Part shown: positions 49,801 through 57,699 of the stretch, piece after piece
Numbering within the stretch: the stretch's first letter is position 1
How the letters are laid out: every line of letters begins with the position of its first letter
Assembly (NCBI RefSeq): GCF_000294655.1
Contig: NZ_CAHP01000060.1
Span: 48,765-112,764, forward strand
Reading direction: 5' to 3'
DNA: 64,000 bases
Source: Magnetospirillum molischianum DSM 120
GTDB lineage: Bacteria; Pseudomonadota; Alphaproteobacteria; Rhodospirillales; Magnetospirillaceae
The notes under the pieces: generated by a model
Seen by the model: only the letters and a program-made list of their open reading frames with translations
Database searches by the model: none
What the model was told of the DNA's origin: nothing
Program-made: the position numbers and the translations under genes

Positions 49801-50322
49801 ATGCGTTTGAACATCATCGTCGCCGCTTCGCAAAATGGCGTCATCGGCTATCGAGGCGTCATGCCCTGGCACATTCCTGATGATCTGCGTCACTTCAAGG
49901 CGACGACCATGGGCCACCCGGTGATCATGGGCCGCAAGACCTGGGAGAGCATTGGCGAACAGTTCGGCCAGAAGACCTGGGAGCGTCTCGGTAAACAGCT
50001 TCCTGGGCGTCTGAACATCGTTCTGACCAGCGCCAAGGTCGGAATGGAAGTTGGATCGCCCTTCTTGGTCAATAGCCTTGAGCGGGCGCTGGTCTGGGCG
50101 GAAGCCGCCGGCACTGGTGAGGCGTTCATCATCGGCGGCGCCGCGATCTACGAACTGGCGATGCCGCTCGTTGAGCGGATCTATCTGACCGAGGTTCACA
50201 GGAATGTCGTCGGGGATGCCTATTTCCCCAATATCGACCGCACGGCCTGGCGCGAGGTTTCGCGCGAGGATCGTGAAACTCACAGCTTTGTCGTCTTCGA
50301 CAGGGCCATTGTTCACGCCTGA
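49801..50322 (+). CDS. folA: Dihydrofolate reductase
   Basis: 173 residues. LNIIVAASQNGVIGYRGVMPWHIPDDLRHFK, VIMGRKTWESI and FIIGGAAIYELAMPLVERIYLTEV are canonical DHFR motifs; the conserved acidic residue is the Asp of IPDDL. It pairs with thymidylate synthase 10 nt upstream, a common phage arrangement. Start ATG 49801 after GGAGAG. Confidence 0.93.
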   Translation: MRLNIIVAASQNGVIGYRGVMPWHIPDDLRHFKATTMGHPVIMGRKTWESIGEQFGQKTWERLGKQLPGRLNIVLTSAKVGMEVGSPFLVNSLERALVWAEAAGTGEAFIIGGAAIYELAMPLVERIYLTEVHRNVVGDAYFPNIDRTAWREVSREDRETHSFVVFDRAIVHA

Positions 50323-50333
50323 AAGGAAAAGTC

Positions 50334-50636
50334 ATGACTGAATTGACGAAAAACGAGAACCTGCCCAGCGCCCCCGAGGGCGGACAGTTGCCGATCAGCA
50401 TTTACGATCTGGAGACGAGCCCGGTCGAAGGTTTCAAGCCGGGGTTCTACTACTCTCTGGCCAAGGCCGAAGAAAACCAGGACGCCGCCGAAATTCGCAT
50501 CTGGGGTCCGTTCGAGAACGCCGAAAAAGCTGGCGAGGCTGGCGCCCTTCATTTTGCCCGTATTCTCGCCGCCGTGATGGGCGTGCAGTTCGAGGACTCC
50601 ACTGACGAAGCCACCCAGGAAAAGGAAGCCGCTTGA
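50334..50636 (+). CDS. Hypothetical protein
   Basis: 100 residues. EGFKPGFYYSLAKAEENQDAAEIRIWGPFENAEKAGEAG has the shape of a small alpha/beta protein; the C-terminus is acidic. The bases around the start (GTCATGACTGAATTG) are identical to those of the gene at 34.5 kb, so the initiation region may have been copied. Coupled to the dUTPase by TGATG. Confidence 0.6.
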   Translation: MTELTKNENLPSAPEGGQLPISIYDLETSPVEGFKPGFYYSLAKAEENQDAAEIRIWGPFENAEKAGEAGALHFARILAAVMGVQFEDSTDEATQEKEAA

Positions 50637-51061
50637 TGTTCGTCATCCCGTTCAAGAAGCTCGACCCTGCCGCCGTCATTCCGAGCTATGGCAGCGCTGG
50701 CGCCGCCGGCATGGACCTGTCCTCGATCGAAGAAACCATCGTCGCCCCCGGTGATCGTCGGCTGGTAAAGACTGGCATTGCCGGGGCTGTCCCGTCGGGC
50801 TTTTACGCCCGCATAGCTCCGCGTTCGGGCCTGGCGCTGAAGCACGGGATCGACGTGCTGGCCGGCGTGGTGGATGAGGACTATCGGGGCGAAATCGGGG
50901 TGATCCTGATCAACACCGGGCAGACTTCTTTCGTCGTCAAGGCTGGCGATCGGATCGCCCAGCTCATCGTCGAGCAGATCGGCCGCCCGGCGCCGATCGA
51001 GGTGGATGATCTGCCCGACACGGTTCGCGGCGCCGGCGGTTTCGGGTCCACGGGGGTCTGA
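50636..51061 (+). CDS. dut: dUTPase
   Basis: 141 residues. The five trimeric dUTPase motifs are visible: AAGMDL (I), APRSGLALKHG (II), GVVDEDYRGEIGVIL (III), AGDRIAQLIVEQI (IV) and GAGGFGSTG (V). It removes dUTP and supplies dUMP for ThyA. Start ATG 50636. It belongs to the nucleotide operon. Confidence 0.93.
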   Translation: MFVIPFKKLDPAAVIPSYGSAGAAGMDLSSIEETIVAPGDRRLVKTGIAGAVPSGFYARIAPRSGLALKHGIDVLAGVVDEDYRGEIGVILINTGQTSFVVKAGDRIAQLIVEQIGRPAPIEVDDLPDTVRGAGGFGSTGV

Positions 51062-51063
51062 TC

Positions 51064-51366
51064 ATGATTAACGTCATCGCCTCCATCGTTCTGACTTTGG
51101 CCCTGGCTGTGTTCTGCGCCGAGGCCGAAGCGAAGGGCGGTGGCGGCGGTGGCGGCGGTCATGCTTCGGCGGGCGCTCGCGCGTCCGTCAGTTCGGCCAA
51201 GCCCGCCACCGCCAGTTCCTCCCACCCCAATACCTCGGCGAAATCCGCTTCGACTGACAGTCTCTCCGGTTTCAGCTTCCCGGCTTGGTTCCCGTCCGCT
51301 CACGGCGGATCGTCGAACTGCACCGACGGCGCCGGTAAACACGTTCGCTGCGGAAAGGACGACTGA
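51064..51366 (+). CDS. Small exported Gly/Ser-rich protein
   Basis: 100 residues. An N-terminal signal peptide (VIASIVLTLALAVFCAEAEA, likely cleaved near AEA-KG) is followed by eight glycines in a row, an Ala/Ser/Thr-rich stretch and a C-terminal part with two Cys (SSNCTDGAGKHVRCGKDD). It is probably periplasmic. Such a protein in a nucleotide operon is unexpected; superinfection exclusion or envelope alteration is conceivable but unproven. Confidence 0.6.
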   Translation: MINVIASIVLTLALAVFCAEAEAKGGGGGGGGHASAGARASVSSAKPATASSSHPNTSAKSASTDSLSGFSFPAWFPSAHGGSSNCTDGAGKHVRCGKDD

Positions 51367-51974
51367 TGCTTGGATTGATCGGCGCGCATCGCACCGGGAA
51401 GACCACCCTCGCTCGCGAGTATGCAGCCAGGTCTGGTCTTCTCTTTATTACCTCTAGCTCGACCGCAGTTCACGCCGAACTTGGCATCCCGATGGACGCC
51501 GATCTCGATATGCAAACCCGCCTGAAGGTTCAACACGCGATCCTCGATAGAGCCGAAGAAGATATTCACCGGGCGTCTGGCCCCTTTGTCAGCGACCGGA
51601 CTCCTCTCGACATGGCGGCGTATCTGCTGGCTGACGTTGGGCGCTCTAACGTCAGCCGGGTCGAGATCGACGCGGCAATGAAGTATGTCGAGCGCTGCTA
51701 CGACATGACCAACACCTACTTCTTCCGCTTGGTTCTGGTGTCGCCCGGCATCCCTTATGTGGTTGAGGAAGGGAAGCCTCCGTTCAATGTCGCCTATCAG
51801 GAGCACCATCACGCCCTGGTATCCGGCCTCGCCTACGACGAGCGCTGCGAAGTCAGCCTGGATGTGCTCCCGCGCGATTGCCTCAGTCTCAAGGAGCGTC
51901 TGAGCAGTCTGGACGAAATCGCCAAGGACGTTTCGAAGGAGATCGCCAAGGATCGCAATCTCTATTTGCACTGA
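51366..51974 (+). CDS. P-loop nucleotide kinase-like ATPase
   Basis: 202 residues. Walker A GAHRTGKTT at 6-14, then LLFITSSSTAVHAELG, a DRTPLDMAAYLL motif (the DR of AAA_28-type and deoxynucleoside kinases) and a helical lid region. In this operon (ThyA, DHFR, dUTPase) a deoxynucleotide kinase is the most likely role. Start ATG 51366 overlaps the previous stop (ATGA-type). Confidence 0.65.
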   Translation: MLGLIGAHRTGKTTLAREYAARSGLLFITSSSTAVHAELGIPMDADLDMQTRLKVQHAILDRAEEDIHRASGPFVSDRTPLDMAAYLLADVGRSNVSRVEIDAAMKYVERCYDMTNTYFFRLVLVSPGIPYVVEEGKPPFNVAYQEHHHALVSGLAYDERCEVSLDVLPRDCLSLKERLSSLDEIAKDVSKEIAKDRNLYLH

Positions 51975-51992
51975 TCGGCAAAAGCGGGTGGT

Positions 51993-52008
51993 CAAGTCAA
52001 AATTGACT
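51993..52008. promoter_or_regulatory. Operator-type palindrome variant
   Basis: AAGTCAAAATTGACTA; outer arms AGTCAA/TTGACT conserved, centre changed. TATATT at 52032-52037 is a possible -10, with no matched -35. Confidence 0.45.
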
Positions 52009-52073
52009 AGACTGCCCGCACTTCTCGACGCTATATTTCCATTAGAGAACAACGCACAAGCGAGGAGATAGAC

Positions 52074-52616
52074 ATGAATAAGCTGACCAATTTCGACCGA
52101 GATCAAATCGTCGGCGCCGTGCTGAAGGACGCCTTCGACGCTCGCAATCAAGCGCACCAAGACGAAGGTTATGCGCTAGGCATGTCCATCTACGCCGACG
52201 TATTTGGCGAGAAGATGATCGGACAAATGAACGCTCTGCCTGATGGCTGGTTGCCGACTATCAAGGTCGTCAAGGTGATGATCGCCGGCGCGTGGACCGA
52301 ACTGGTCTTGAGTGATTTCGTTCGGGTGCTCGCCAGCCGTAACGGTCACTGCCTCAAATCCTATGAGGCTACCGATCCGCTGGCAGAGCGCTTCACTGCA
52401 TGGGCGAATGCTGGCGAGGAAATCAGGGTCCAAAAGAGCGAACTGCGTAACAAGGTTCGCGCTCTGGTCTACTCTGTCACCACCGTCAAGAAGCTGATCG
52501 AGGTGTGGCCCGAAGCGGTCAACTACCTGCCGAAGAAGACCGTCCCGGTCAAGCTGCCGGCGGTTTGCGGCTCTGATTTGAACTCGCTCATTGCCGACCT
52601 GAAGGAGGCAGCGTGA
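52074..52616 (+). CDS. Nmad5-like protein (nucleotide-modification associated)
   Basis: 180 residues. The N-terminus (LTNFDRDQIVGAVLKDAF) and the C-terminal pattern SVTTVKKLIEVWPEAVNYLP fit my recollection of the Nmad5 family, found in phages near base-modification and thymidylate genes. Here thymidylate synthase, dUTPase and a kinase are close. If right, it may help make or handle a modified nucleotide. Start ATG 52074 with the GGAGATAGAC leader. Confidence 0.45.
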   Translation: MNKLTNFDRDQIVGAVLKDAFDARNQAHQDEGYALGMSIYADVFGEKMIGQMNALPDGWLPTIKVVKVMIAGAWTELVLSDFVRVLASRNGHCLKSYEATDPLAERFTAWANAGEEIRVQKSELRNKVRALVYSVTTVKKLIEVWPEAVNYLPKKTVPVKLPAVCGSDLNSLIADLKEAA

Positions 52617-52924
52617 TGGCCCAGGTCGTCAACTTCACGCCTCGCGCGTCGAAAAAGTCATCTCCCCGTCGTTTAGGCCCGGCGAGGCCGATGAGGATCG
52701 TTCACGCCACTCACGGCGATGGTCGCTTTGGCACTGTGGTCTTCAATGATCGCGGCGAGGCCAAAATGATCGCTCACCAGAGCGATCCCTATACCGAAGA
52801 ACAGAAGGCGTCGGCTCTCCCTCACGAGATGCCGACCGCCGACGACATGCAGGTGTTGCCCACCGGCTACGCCCGGCACCTGGAGGTGCAGAAGCGCCGG
52901 GCGGCTTTCCGGGTCGTTTCGTGA
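52616..52924 (+). CDS. Hypothetical protein
   Basis: 102 residues. Basic N-terminus (FTPRASKKSSPRRLGPARP), then VHATHGDGRFGTVVFNDRGEAKMIAHQ, possibly a small beta barrel. No recognised family. ATG 52616 couples to the previous stop (TGATG). Confidence 0.55.
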   Translation: MAQVVNFTPRASKKSSPRRLGPARPMRIVHATHGDGRFGTVVFNDRGEAKMIAHQSDPYTEEQKASALPHEMPTADDMQVLPTGYARHLEVQKRRAAFRVVS

Positions 52925-53376
52925 TGGAACCCCGGCTCCCCACCCTGAAGGAGGAACTCGACCGTAAAGTTCTCGATGCGGTCGAGGCAATTCTCTGGCG
53001 CCTGGAGTCGAAGCAGATCAACCAGGCACAGGCGTCCGAAGCCGCCAACGCTCTGTTCACGGCCACCGCCGGTCTGATCGACCGCGAAGTGCTCAATGTG
53101 ATGTGCGCCATTCGCGACCATGACGAGACCGAGTATGTCGAGCGCGAGGTGCTAACCAAGCCGGGAGCGATGGGGACGGGCGTGACCATCATCGAGCGTC
53201 CGGTTGGTGCCGCCGTCGTGCGGCTCATGTCGAAGCTGGGGCATGACGGCTCTTTTGGCGTGAACAAAATCTACAGGTTCGATGACGCTCAGCATCCAGC
53301 GGAGGCGGCCTTCGATGCGAAGACCGCCTTGTTGAACCGAATGAAAACCCTTGGCTGGAGCCCGCTATGTCCCTGA
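52924..53376 (+). CDS. Hypothetical protein
   Basis: 150 residues. A helical N-terminal half (LDRKVLDAVEAILWRLESKQINQAQASEAANALF) and a mixed C-terminal half. No recognised motif. It overlaps the exonuclease gene that follows by 10 nt, so the two are translationally coupled. A role as exonuclease partner is possible. Confidence 0.55.
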   Translation: MEPRLPTLKEELDRKVLDAVEAILWRLESKQINQAQASEAANALFTATAGLIDREVLNVMCAIRDHDETEYVEREVLTKPGAMGTGVTIIERPVGAAVVRLMSKLGHDGSFGVNKIYRFDDAQHPAEAAFDAKTALLNRMKTLGWSPLCP

Positions 53377-53924
53377 TCACCTTCCTTGATACCGAAACCA
53401 CCGGGCTGGAGCAGTCGGAAGGTCATCGCCTGGTCGAGGTCTGCATGAGGGTCTACGACCTCGACACTCGGAAGCTTCGGGTGAACTTCGTTCAGAGGAT
53501 CAACCCGGAGCGCTCGATCGCGGCTGCTGCCCAGGCGGTTCACGGCATCAGCCTCGCTGAGCTGGCTGGCGAACCGACATGGCCGGCGGTCGCACCGAAG
53601 GTTCACAAGATCCTCAGCTCTTCGGCCTGGGCGGTCGCCCACAATGCGGCGTTCGACATGCCATTCGTCGGGCTTGAGTTGGTTCGCATCGGCATGACCT
53701 GCCCGTCGGTGAACGTGTTCTGCACGATGGAAGAGGGCCGCTGGGCCACGCCGAATGGAAAACTCCCGAGCCTGAAGGAGCTGTGCTTCGCCTGCGACGT
53801 TCCCTACGACCCATCCAAGGCCCACGCCGCCGAGTATGACGTGGATTGTATGGCTCAGTCCTTTTGGCGCGGTCTCGATTGGGGGTTTTTCTCGATCGGT
53901 GCAGAGGAAAGGGAAGCGGCATGA
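53367..53924 (+). CDS. DnaQ-type 3'-5' exonuclease
   Basis: 185 residues. FLDTETTG at 5-12 (Exo I, Asp and Glu), VHGISLAEL, VAHNAAFDMPFVG (Exo II) and AEYDVDCMAQ (Exo III) give the DEDDh family. The DnaE at 27.5 kb has a degenerate PHP domain, so this gene probably supplies proofreading as an epsilon-like subunit. Start ATG 53367. Confidence 0.87.
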   Translation: MSLITFLDTETTGLEQSEGHRLVEVCMRVYDLDTRKLRVNFVQRINPERSIAAAAQAVHGISLAELAGEPTWPAVAPKVHKILSSSAWAVAHNAAFDMPFVGLELVRIGMTCPSVNVFCTMEEGRWATPNGKLPSLKELCFACDVPYDPSKAHAAEYDVDCMAQSFWRGLDWGFFSIGAEEREAA

Positions 53925-54124
53925 TCGCGCGTGAAATCGTGACTGAGTTGGAGAGGCTTGGCGTGCCCGACTACTCGATCGAACGAGGCAGAAAGCACCC
54001 CAAGCTGCGCATCAACGTCAACGGCGCCAGCAAAATATATGTGTTGCCTGGAACATCTTCGGATCATCGGGCACTTAGGAACGCGATTTGTGGTATAAGA
54101 AGGCTCGTAAAGGGAATGGCATGA
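53921..54124 (+). CDS. Small HicA-like-fold protein
   Basis: 67 residues. YSIERGRKHPKLRINVNGASKIYVLPGTSSDHRALRN resembles the small dsRBD/HicA-like proteins found singly in phages (basic strand, then a GTxSDxR turn), but the catalytic His of HicA toxins is not evident and no HicB neighbour exists. Start ATG 53921 overlaps the exonuclease stop. Confidence 0.55.
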   Translation: MIAREIVTELERLGVPDYSIERGRKHPKLRINVNGASKIYVLPGTSSDHRALRNAICGIRRLVKGMA

Positions 54125-54573
54125 AGCACGATCCAGAGTTGGCGAACGAATTGCGTGAGCTTGCCAAGTTGAAGCAGCAACTTGGCCAAGAGGACGAGGC
54201 TGTTCTCTTAAACAGGTTGGCTGGCATGGCCGACACGGAACCTTCGATCTCTTTTCACGAGCGAATTAAGAGCGCTCTCTGCATTGGTCGAAACGTTCCA
54301 ACCTACAACAGGATCGTTCTCGGACGGAACGAGAGTTTGCGCGGCAGTCTCTACCTGGGGTGGGTTCTCGTGCCTTTTTGGCTGCCAACTTCGTTACTCC
54401 AGATTATCGCCCCGCCGCTCATTGAGATCCTCTCGGCCAGCGTCGCGATAGTCGCCGGCGTTTTCGCCTGGTTGATGGTGCAGGTAATGCTGCTAGTCGC
54501 CGCTCCGCTGGGCATGGTGCGTCGGGGGAACGCAGGCGAACTTGCAGACGAAGATGACTTTTCCGCTGCGTGA
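54121..54573 (+). CDS. Membrane protein
   Basis: 150 residues. A soluble helical N-terminal half is followed by hydrophobic segments YLGWVLVPFWLPTSLLQIIAPPLIEIL and ASVAIVAGVFAWLMVQVMLLVAAPLGMV, then an acidic tail. Probably two or three transmembrane helices in the inner membrane. Start ATG 54121. Function unknown; phage membrane proteins often act in exclusion. Confidence 0.6.
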   Translation: MKHDPELANELRELAKLKQQLGQEDEAVLLNRLAGMADTEPSISFHERIKSALCIGRNVPTYNRIVLGRNESLRGSLYLGWVLVPFWLPTSLLQIIAPPLIEILSASVAIVAGVFAWLMVQVMLLVAAPLGMVRRGNAGELADEDDFSAA

Positions 54574-54585
54574 CCGGGTTGGGCC

Positions 54586-54678
54586 TGTTATAATAATAGG
54601 GTCTATCTCTGGTTTGTTGCGAGCAAGCAGCGAGTCAGCACCTCAGCCCCGCCGATAATTCGGCGGGGCTTTCTTTTT
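54586..54678 (+). ncRNA. Candidate small RNA with own promoter and terminator
   Basis: An extended -10 promoter (TGT TATAAT, 54586-54594) is followed by about 78 nt without a reading frame, ending in a strong terminator: AGCCCCGCCGA (54645-54655), loop TAAT, TCGGCGGGGCT (54660-54670), then TTTCTTTTT. The 5' part is single-stranded and U/G-rich. This is the standard layout of an Hfq-dependent sRNA. Expression is predicted, not shown. It could instead be a terminator with a chance -10 upstream. Confidence 0.5.
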
Positions 54679-54822
54679 GCCCCCGTTCTTTCCCGCCCCA
54701 ACAGTCCCCGCAATCGTGCCCAGATGAGCAACAGAGCCCCAAAGCCCAAAGGGCGGGGAAAACACCCCTCCCCCTTTCCTGAAGCGCTCAAAGCCCCAGA
54801 AATCAGACCGGGCGGCATAGTT
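54679..54822. other. Non-coding spacer
   Basis: C-rich sequence with no supported gene. A 58-codon frame beginning at 54724 has no ribosome site and runs through promoter and operator elements, so it was not accepted. Confidence 0.5.
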
Positions 54823-54900
54823 AAGTCAGCATTGATTTTCCCGTTGCGTGGCTCCCTTCATCCCGCTATGTTCGCTTTATCAACAAGTCAACGATGACTT
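54823..54900 (+). promoter_or_regulatory. Promoter flanked by two operator copies
   Basis: AAGTCAGCATTGATTT (54823-54838), then TTGCGT (54844-54849), 17-nt spacer, TATGTT (54867-54872), then AAGTCAACGATGACTT (54885-54900). The paired arrangement, one upstream and one downstream of the start, resembles that at 3.96-4.02 kb and could permit looping. Confidence 0.6.
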
Positions 54901-54923
54901 GCGAAAGAACAGGAGATAGACAC

Positions 54924-55310
54924 ATGAACGTGGTTCGCGCGCGGCTCATTCTGACCCCCGACGCCCAGAAGACCAAGGATCTGTTCGTCGCCGTGCGCGA
55001 CGCGGTTCGCGATCTGATCGTCAGCGATCTGCCTGACGAAATTGTTCTCGGCAACTTTTTCAGCTTCGCTTTCGGCCCCTTCGCGAACGCCCAGAACAAG
55101 GCTCACGTCGCCGCCGTCGAGCTGTTCAACCGCGGCTCGGTCACTCTCGACCTGAGTGCCGAACAGTTCGTCGATCTGCTGATCGAACTCGCCGGCAAGC
55201 CGCTGGCCATCACCGAGGTTTCCTGGGTCGAAGACGACAATGCCTGCGAGGGCTGCGAGCAGCGGCGTAAGCCGCACACCTCCATCAATAACCAAGAGGT
55301 AGACCCGTGA
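54924..55310 (+). CDS. Hypothetical protein
   Basis: 128 residues. Helical and beta mix (LFVAVRDAVRDLIVSDLPDEIVLGNFFSFAFGPF), with a C-terminal CEGCEQRR that may bind a metal. Start ATG 54924 with the GGAGATAGAC leader. It overlaps the next gene by 4 nt. No recognised family. Confidence 0.55.
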   Translation: MNVVRARLILTPDAQKTKDLFVAVRDAVRDLIVSDLPDEIVLGNFFSFAFGPFANAQNKAHVAAVELFNRGSVTLDLSAEQFVDLLIELAGKPLAITEVSWVEDDNACEGCEQRRKPHTSINNQEVDP

Positions 55311-55735
55311 GCACCAGCATTCTCAAGGTCGCCGGCATCAGTATCGCCGGCTTGGTCGGGATCAGCACCTTCGCCCTGGTGGCGAAGCTGGCCCTGGCTC
55401 CCCTCAACATGGCGCACACCGCTGTCAACTCGGCGACCGGCGTGGTCAACAAGACTCTCGATCCGAATAACGTGATCGTGAAATACGAGTGGTTCCACGA
55501 CGCCAACGCCCAGTATCAGTCCCGGCTGAACCAGATCCACGGTCACAAGGCGTTGATCGCTGGCGAGACCGACAAGGGCGAACTTCAGCGCCTTCGCATT
55601 GAGCTGGCGGCGATGCAGCAGAGCTGCCGCGATCTGGCCTTCCGCTACAACGCCAACGCCACCAAGACCAACGTCGGCCTCTTCCAGGGCGAAACCCTGC
55701 CCCGGCTGCTCGACGCCACCACCTGCGAGGGCTGA
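55307..55735 (+). CDS. Membrane-anchored protein
   Basis: 142 residues from GTG 55307. One N-terminal membrane segment (VAGISIAGLVGISTFALVAKLAL), then TLDPNNVIVKYEWFHDANAQYQ and a coiled-coil-like C-terminus. The DPxNVIxxYEWF pattern recurs in small phage membrane proteins of unknown role. It precedes a coiled-coil protein and a lipoprotein, so these three may form an envelope-associated set. Confidence 0.6.
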   Translation: MSTSILKVAGISIAGLVGISTFALVAKLALAPLNMAHTAVNSATGVVNKTLDPNNVIVKYEWFHDANAQYQSRLNQIHGHKALIAGETDKGELQRLRIELAAMQQSCRDLAFRYNANATKTNVGLFQGETLPRLLDATTCEG

Positions 55736-55738
55736 TCC

Positions 55739-56014
55739 ATGAAGACCTTGTTTCGCAGTCCCTCGACTTTGAGCGCTCGCAAGACCGTCGCCGACGTTCT
55801 GGCTGGCTTCAGTCGCGTCATCGACGATCTTCAGACCGTGCAGCGCCAGAACGAGCAACAGGCGACGGAGGCCCAGGCTCGCATCGAGCGCGCCAAGGTC
55901 GATCTGGACCGTGCCAATGGCGAAATCACCGCCGCCGGCATCGCGATTGACAACATCACCAACCTGATCGGCGGCGATCCGAAGGAAAAGTTCGCCCTGA
56001 TCGCCGCTGAGTAG
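55739..56014 (+). CDS. Coiled-coil protein
   Basis: 91 residues. Continuous heptad-rich helix from about 20 to 75 (VIDDLQTVQRQNEQQATEAQARIERAKVDLDRANGEI). Cytoplasmic, no signal. It lies 3 nt after the membrane-anchored gene and 8 nt before the lipoprotein gene; probably a binding partner of one of them. Confidence 0.6.
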   Translation: MKTLFRSPSTLSARKTVADVLAGFSRVIDDLQTVQRQNEQQATEAQARIERAKVDLDRANGEITAAGIAIDNITNLIGGDPKEKFALIAAE

Positions 56015-56022
56015 GAGGAAAC

Positions 56023-56559
56023 ATGCGCTTCGTCCGCACTTCTTCGATCGCCATTGCTTTGGTCGGCTGCCTTCTGACCTCGGCCTGCAACGAGCAGAGC
56101 GCCAATGCGCAGCAGCCTCAGCGCGCAACCCAGGCTCAGAAGGCGCAGGAGGCCGCCAACGCGATCGCCTTCACCGAGAACGCCGAGATCGACAACATCA
56201 AACATCGGCTGGAGCTGACCAGCCAGCCGGGTCTGTTGGGCTACGTCGTTCTGCTCAACGAGAGCGGACAGCCGGTCTGGTATGGCGCCGTCAAGGGCAA
56301 GATCACCTCGGGCTCGAAGCGTCTGACCGATCCGCGGCGGGTGATCTGGAAGTCCGGTCAGACCAACTACACGGCCGCCGTCACCGACGCGCCGAGCGAC
56401 GAGGGCACCTACGGCAGCTCTGGCGAGTATGTCTTCTTCTGGACGCCGAGCGGGCAGTATGTCCAGTGGAACGGCAAGTATCTCTATTCGGACCAGCCCT
56501 TCCGCCTGTCGATCAAGCCGCTGGTGGTCGATGTTCAGGGCGCTGAGGGTGTCAAGTAA
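56023..56559 (+). CDS. Lipoprotein
   Basis: 178 residues. The signal peptide with lipobox LTSAC (Cys about residue 22) predicts lipid anchoring after cleavage. A Gln/Ala-rich linker is followed by a beta-rich domain (GLLGYVVLLNESGQPVWYGAVKGKITSG, then YVFFWTPSGQYVQWNGKYLYSDQPF). Phage lipoproteins are often spanins or superinfection-exclusion factors. Here the distance from the lysis cassette favours exclusion or envelope roles, but that is inference. Confidence 0.7.
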   Translation: MRFVRTSSIAIALVGCLLTSACNEQSANAQQPQRATQAQKAQEAANAIAFTENAEIDNIKHRLELTSQPGLLGYVVLLNESGQPVWYGAVKGKITSGSKRLTDPRRVIWKSGQTNYTAAVTDAPSDEGTYGSSGEYVFFWTPSGQYVQWNGKYLYSDQPFRLSIKPLVVDVQGAEGVK

Positions 56560-56568
56560 ACCTAGGCG

Positions 56569-56592
56569 GGGAGCCGAAAGGCTCCCTCCCTT
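56569..56592 (+). terminator. Hairpin terminator with GAAA loop
   Basis: GGGAGCC, GAAA, GGCTCCC, then TCCCTT. A moderate stem with a weak T-run. Confidence 0.6.
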
Positions 56593-56617
56593 CCAAGAAC
56601 GGATACGGAGAAAGACG

Positions 56618-57694
56618 GTGAGCAAACCAATCCACATCTTCGCCGACGCGATCGACGGCGCGGCCCTGAGCCAGTTCTACGACGCCATGAAATGCGATTT
56701 CGCGCTCAAAGGCGCTCTGATGCCCGACGCCCACAAGGGCTATGCGCTGCCGATCGGCGCCGTGCCACTGCGGGGTGAAGACCTGAACACCGCCAGCCGC
56801 GTTCGCGAGGCGGCCGAGTTCATCTTCAAGCGCATCTACGAGGTCGTGCCGACCGGCTTCAGGCACAACGACCGCCGGGTGGTCTGGGCCGAAGGCGAGA
56901 AGATCCCCTGCACCAAGGTCGTCTCCCAGCAGATCACCGATGGCGCGCTCAAGCAGCTCGGCAGTCTCGGCTCGGGCAACCACTTCATCGAGATCGGCGT
57001 GGACGACTTCCGCCAGGTTTGGATCATCATCCACTCGGGCTCGCGCAATGTGGGCCACAAGACGGCGACCCACTACATGAAGCTCGCCTCGGGCGACGGC
57101 AAGGCGCGGGAGGCCCATTTCGGCCTGCGCGTGGACAGCCCGGAGGGCCAGGACTACATCACCGATCTGAACTTCTGCCTGGAATTCGCCCTGGCCAATC
57201 GTCGCGAGATCGCCAATCGGGTGGCGGGTGTCATTCGTGAATTCACCGGCGCCGTGCCTGATTGGGATCGTCTGGTCAATCGCAATCACAACCACGCCGA
57301 GTTGCGCTGGATGGCGCACAATGGCCCGACCAGGGATATGAAAGCGGTCTGGGTTCACCGCAAGGGCGCCACCCACGCTGAAGACGGCATGATGGGCGTG
57401 ATCCCGGGCAACATGCGCGACGGCAGCTTCATCGTTCGCGGCAAGGGCAACCCGGACTCCCTGTGGTCGTCGTCGCACGGAGCCGGCCGCGTGCTGGGGC
57501 GGCGCGAAGCCAATGAAACCCTGAGCCTCGAGGATTTTGTCGAGACGATGACCGGCGTCGTCGCCAAGGTGAACACGTCCACGCTCGACGAGAGCCCGTT
57601 CGCCTACAAGGACATCTTTGCGGTCATGGCGGCCCAGACTGACTTGGTCGAGGTCGTGGCCCATGTCCGCCCCATCATTAACATCAAGGGGTGA
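56618..57694 (+). CDS. rtcB: RtcB-like RNA ligase lacking the metal-loop segment
   Basis: 358 residues from GTG 56618 (GGAG at 7 nt). RtcB signatures: MPDAHKGYALPIGA, LGSLGSGNHFIEIG, HSGSRNVGH, NHNHAE, RKGATHA, IPGNM and SSHGAGRVLGR, whose His is the guanylation nucleophile. About 30 residues that normally follow PIGxV and contain the DxxC metal ligands (VGVDIGCGM in E. coli) are missing: the protein jumps from VPLRG to EDLN. RtcB joins 2',3'-cyclic phosphate and 5'-OH RNA ends, for example in repair of cleaved tRNA. Without D/C the activity is uncertain. Confidence 0.8.
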   Translation: MSKPIHIFADAIDGAALSQFYDAMKCDFALKGALMPDAHKGYALPIGAVPLRGEDLNTASRVREAAEFIFKRIYEVVPTGFRHNDRRVVWAEGEKIPCTKVVSQQITDGALKQLGSLGSGNHFIEIGVDDFRQVWIIIHSGSRNVGHKTATHYMKLASGDGKAREAHFGLRVDSPEGQDYITDLNFCLEFALANRREIANRVAGVIREFTGAVPDWDRLVNRNHNHAELRWMAHNGPTRDMKAVWVHRKGATHAEDGMMGVIPGNMRDGSFIVRGKGNPDSLWSSSHGAGRVLGRREANETLSLEDFVETMTGVVAKVNTSTLDESPFAYKDIFAVMAAQTDLVEVVAHVRPIINIKG

Positions 57695-57699
57695 TCACG

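Noticed and set aside
53921..54124. HicA toxin of a toxin-antitoxin pair
   Set aside because: No HicB neighbour and the catalytic His context is not evident; only the fold is similar.
54724..54900. 58-codon frame in the gap before 54924
   Set aside because: No ribosome site, and it spans promoter and operator elements.
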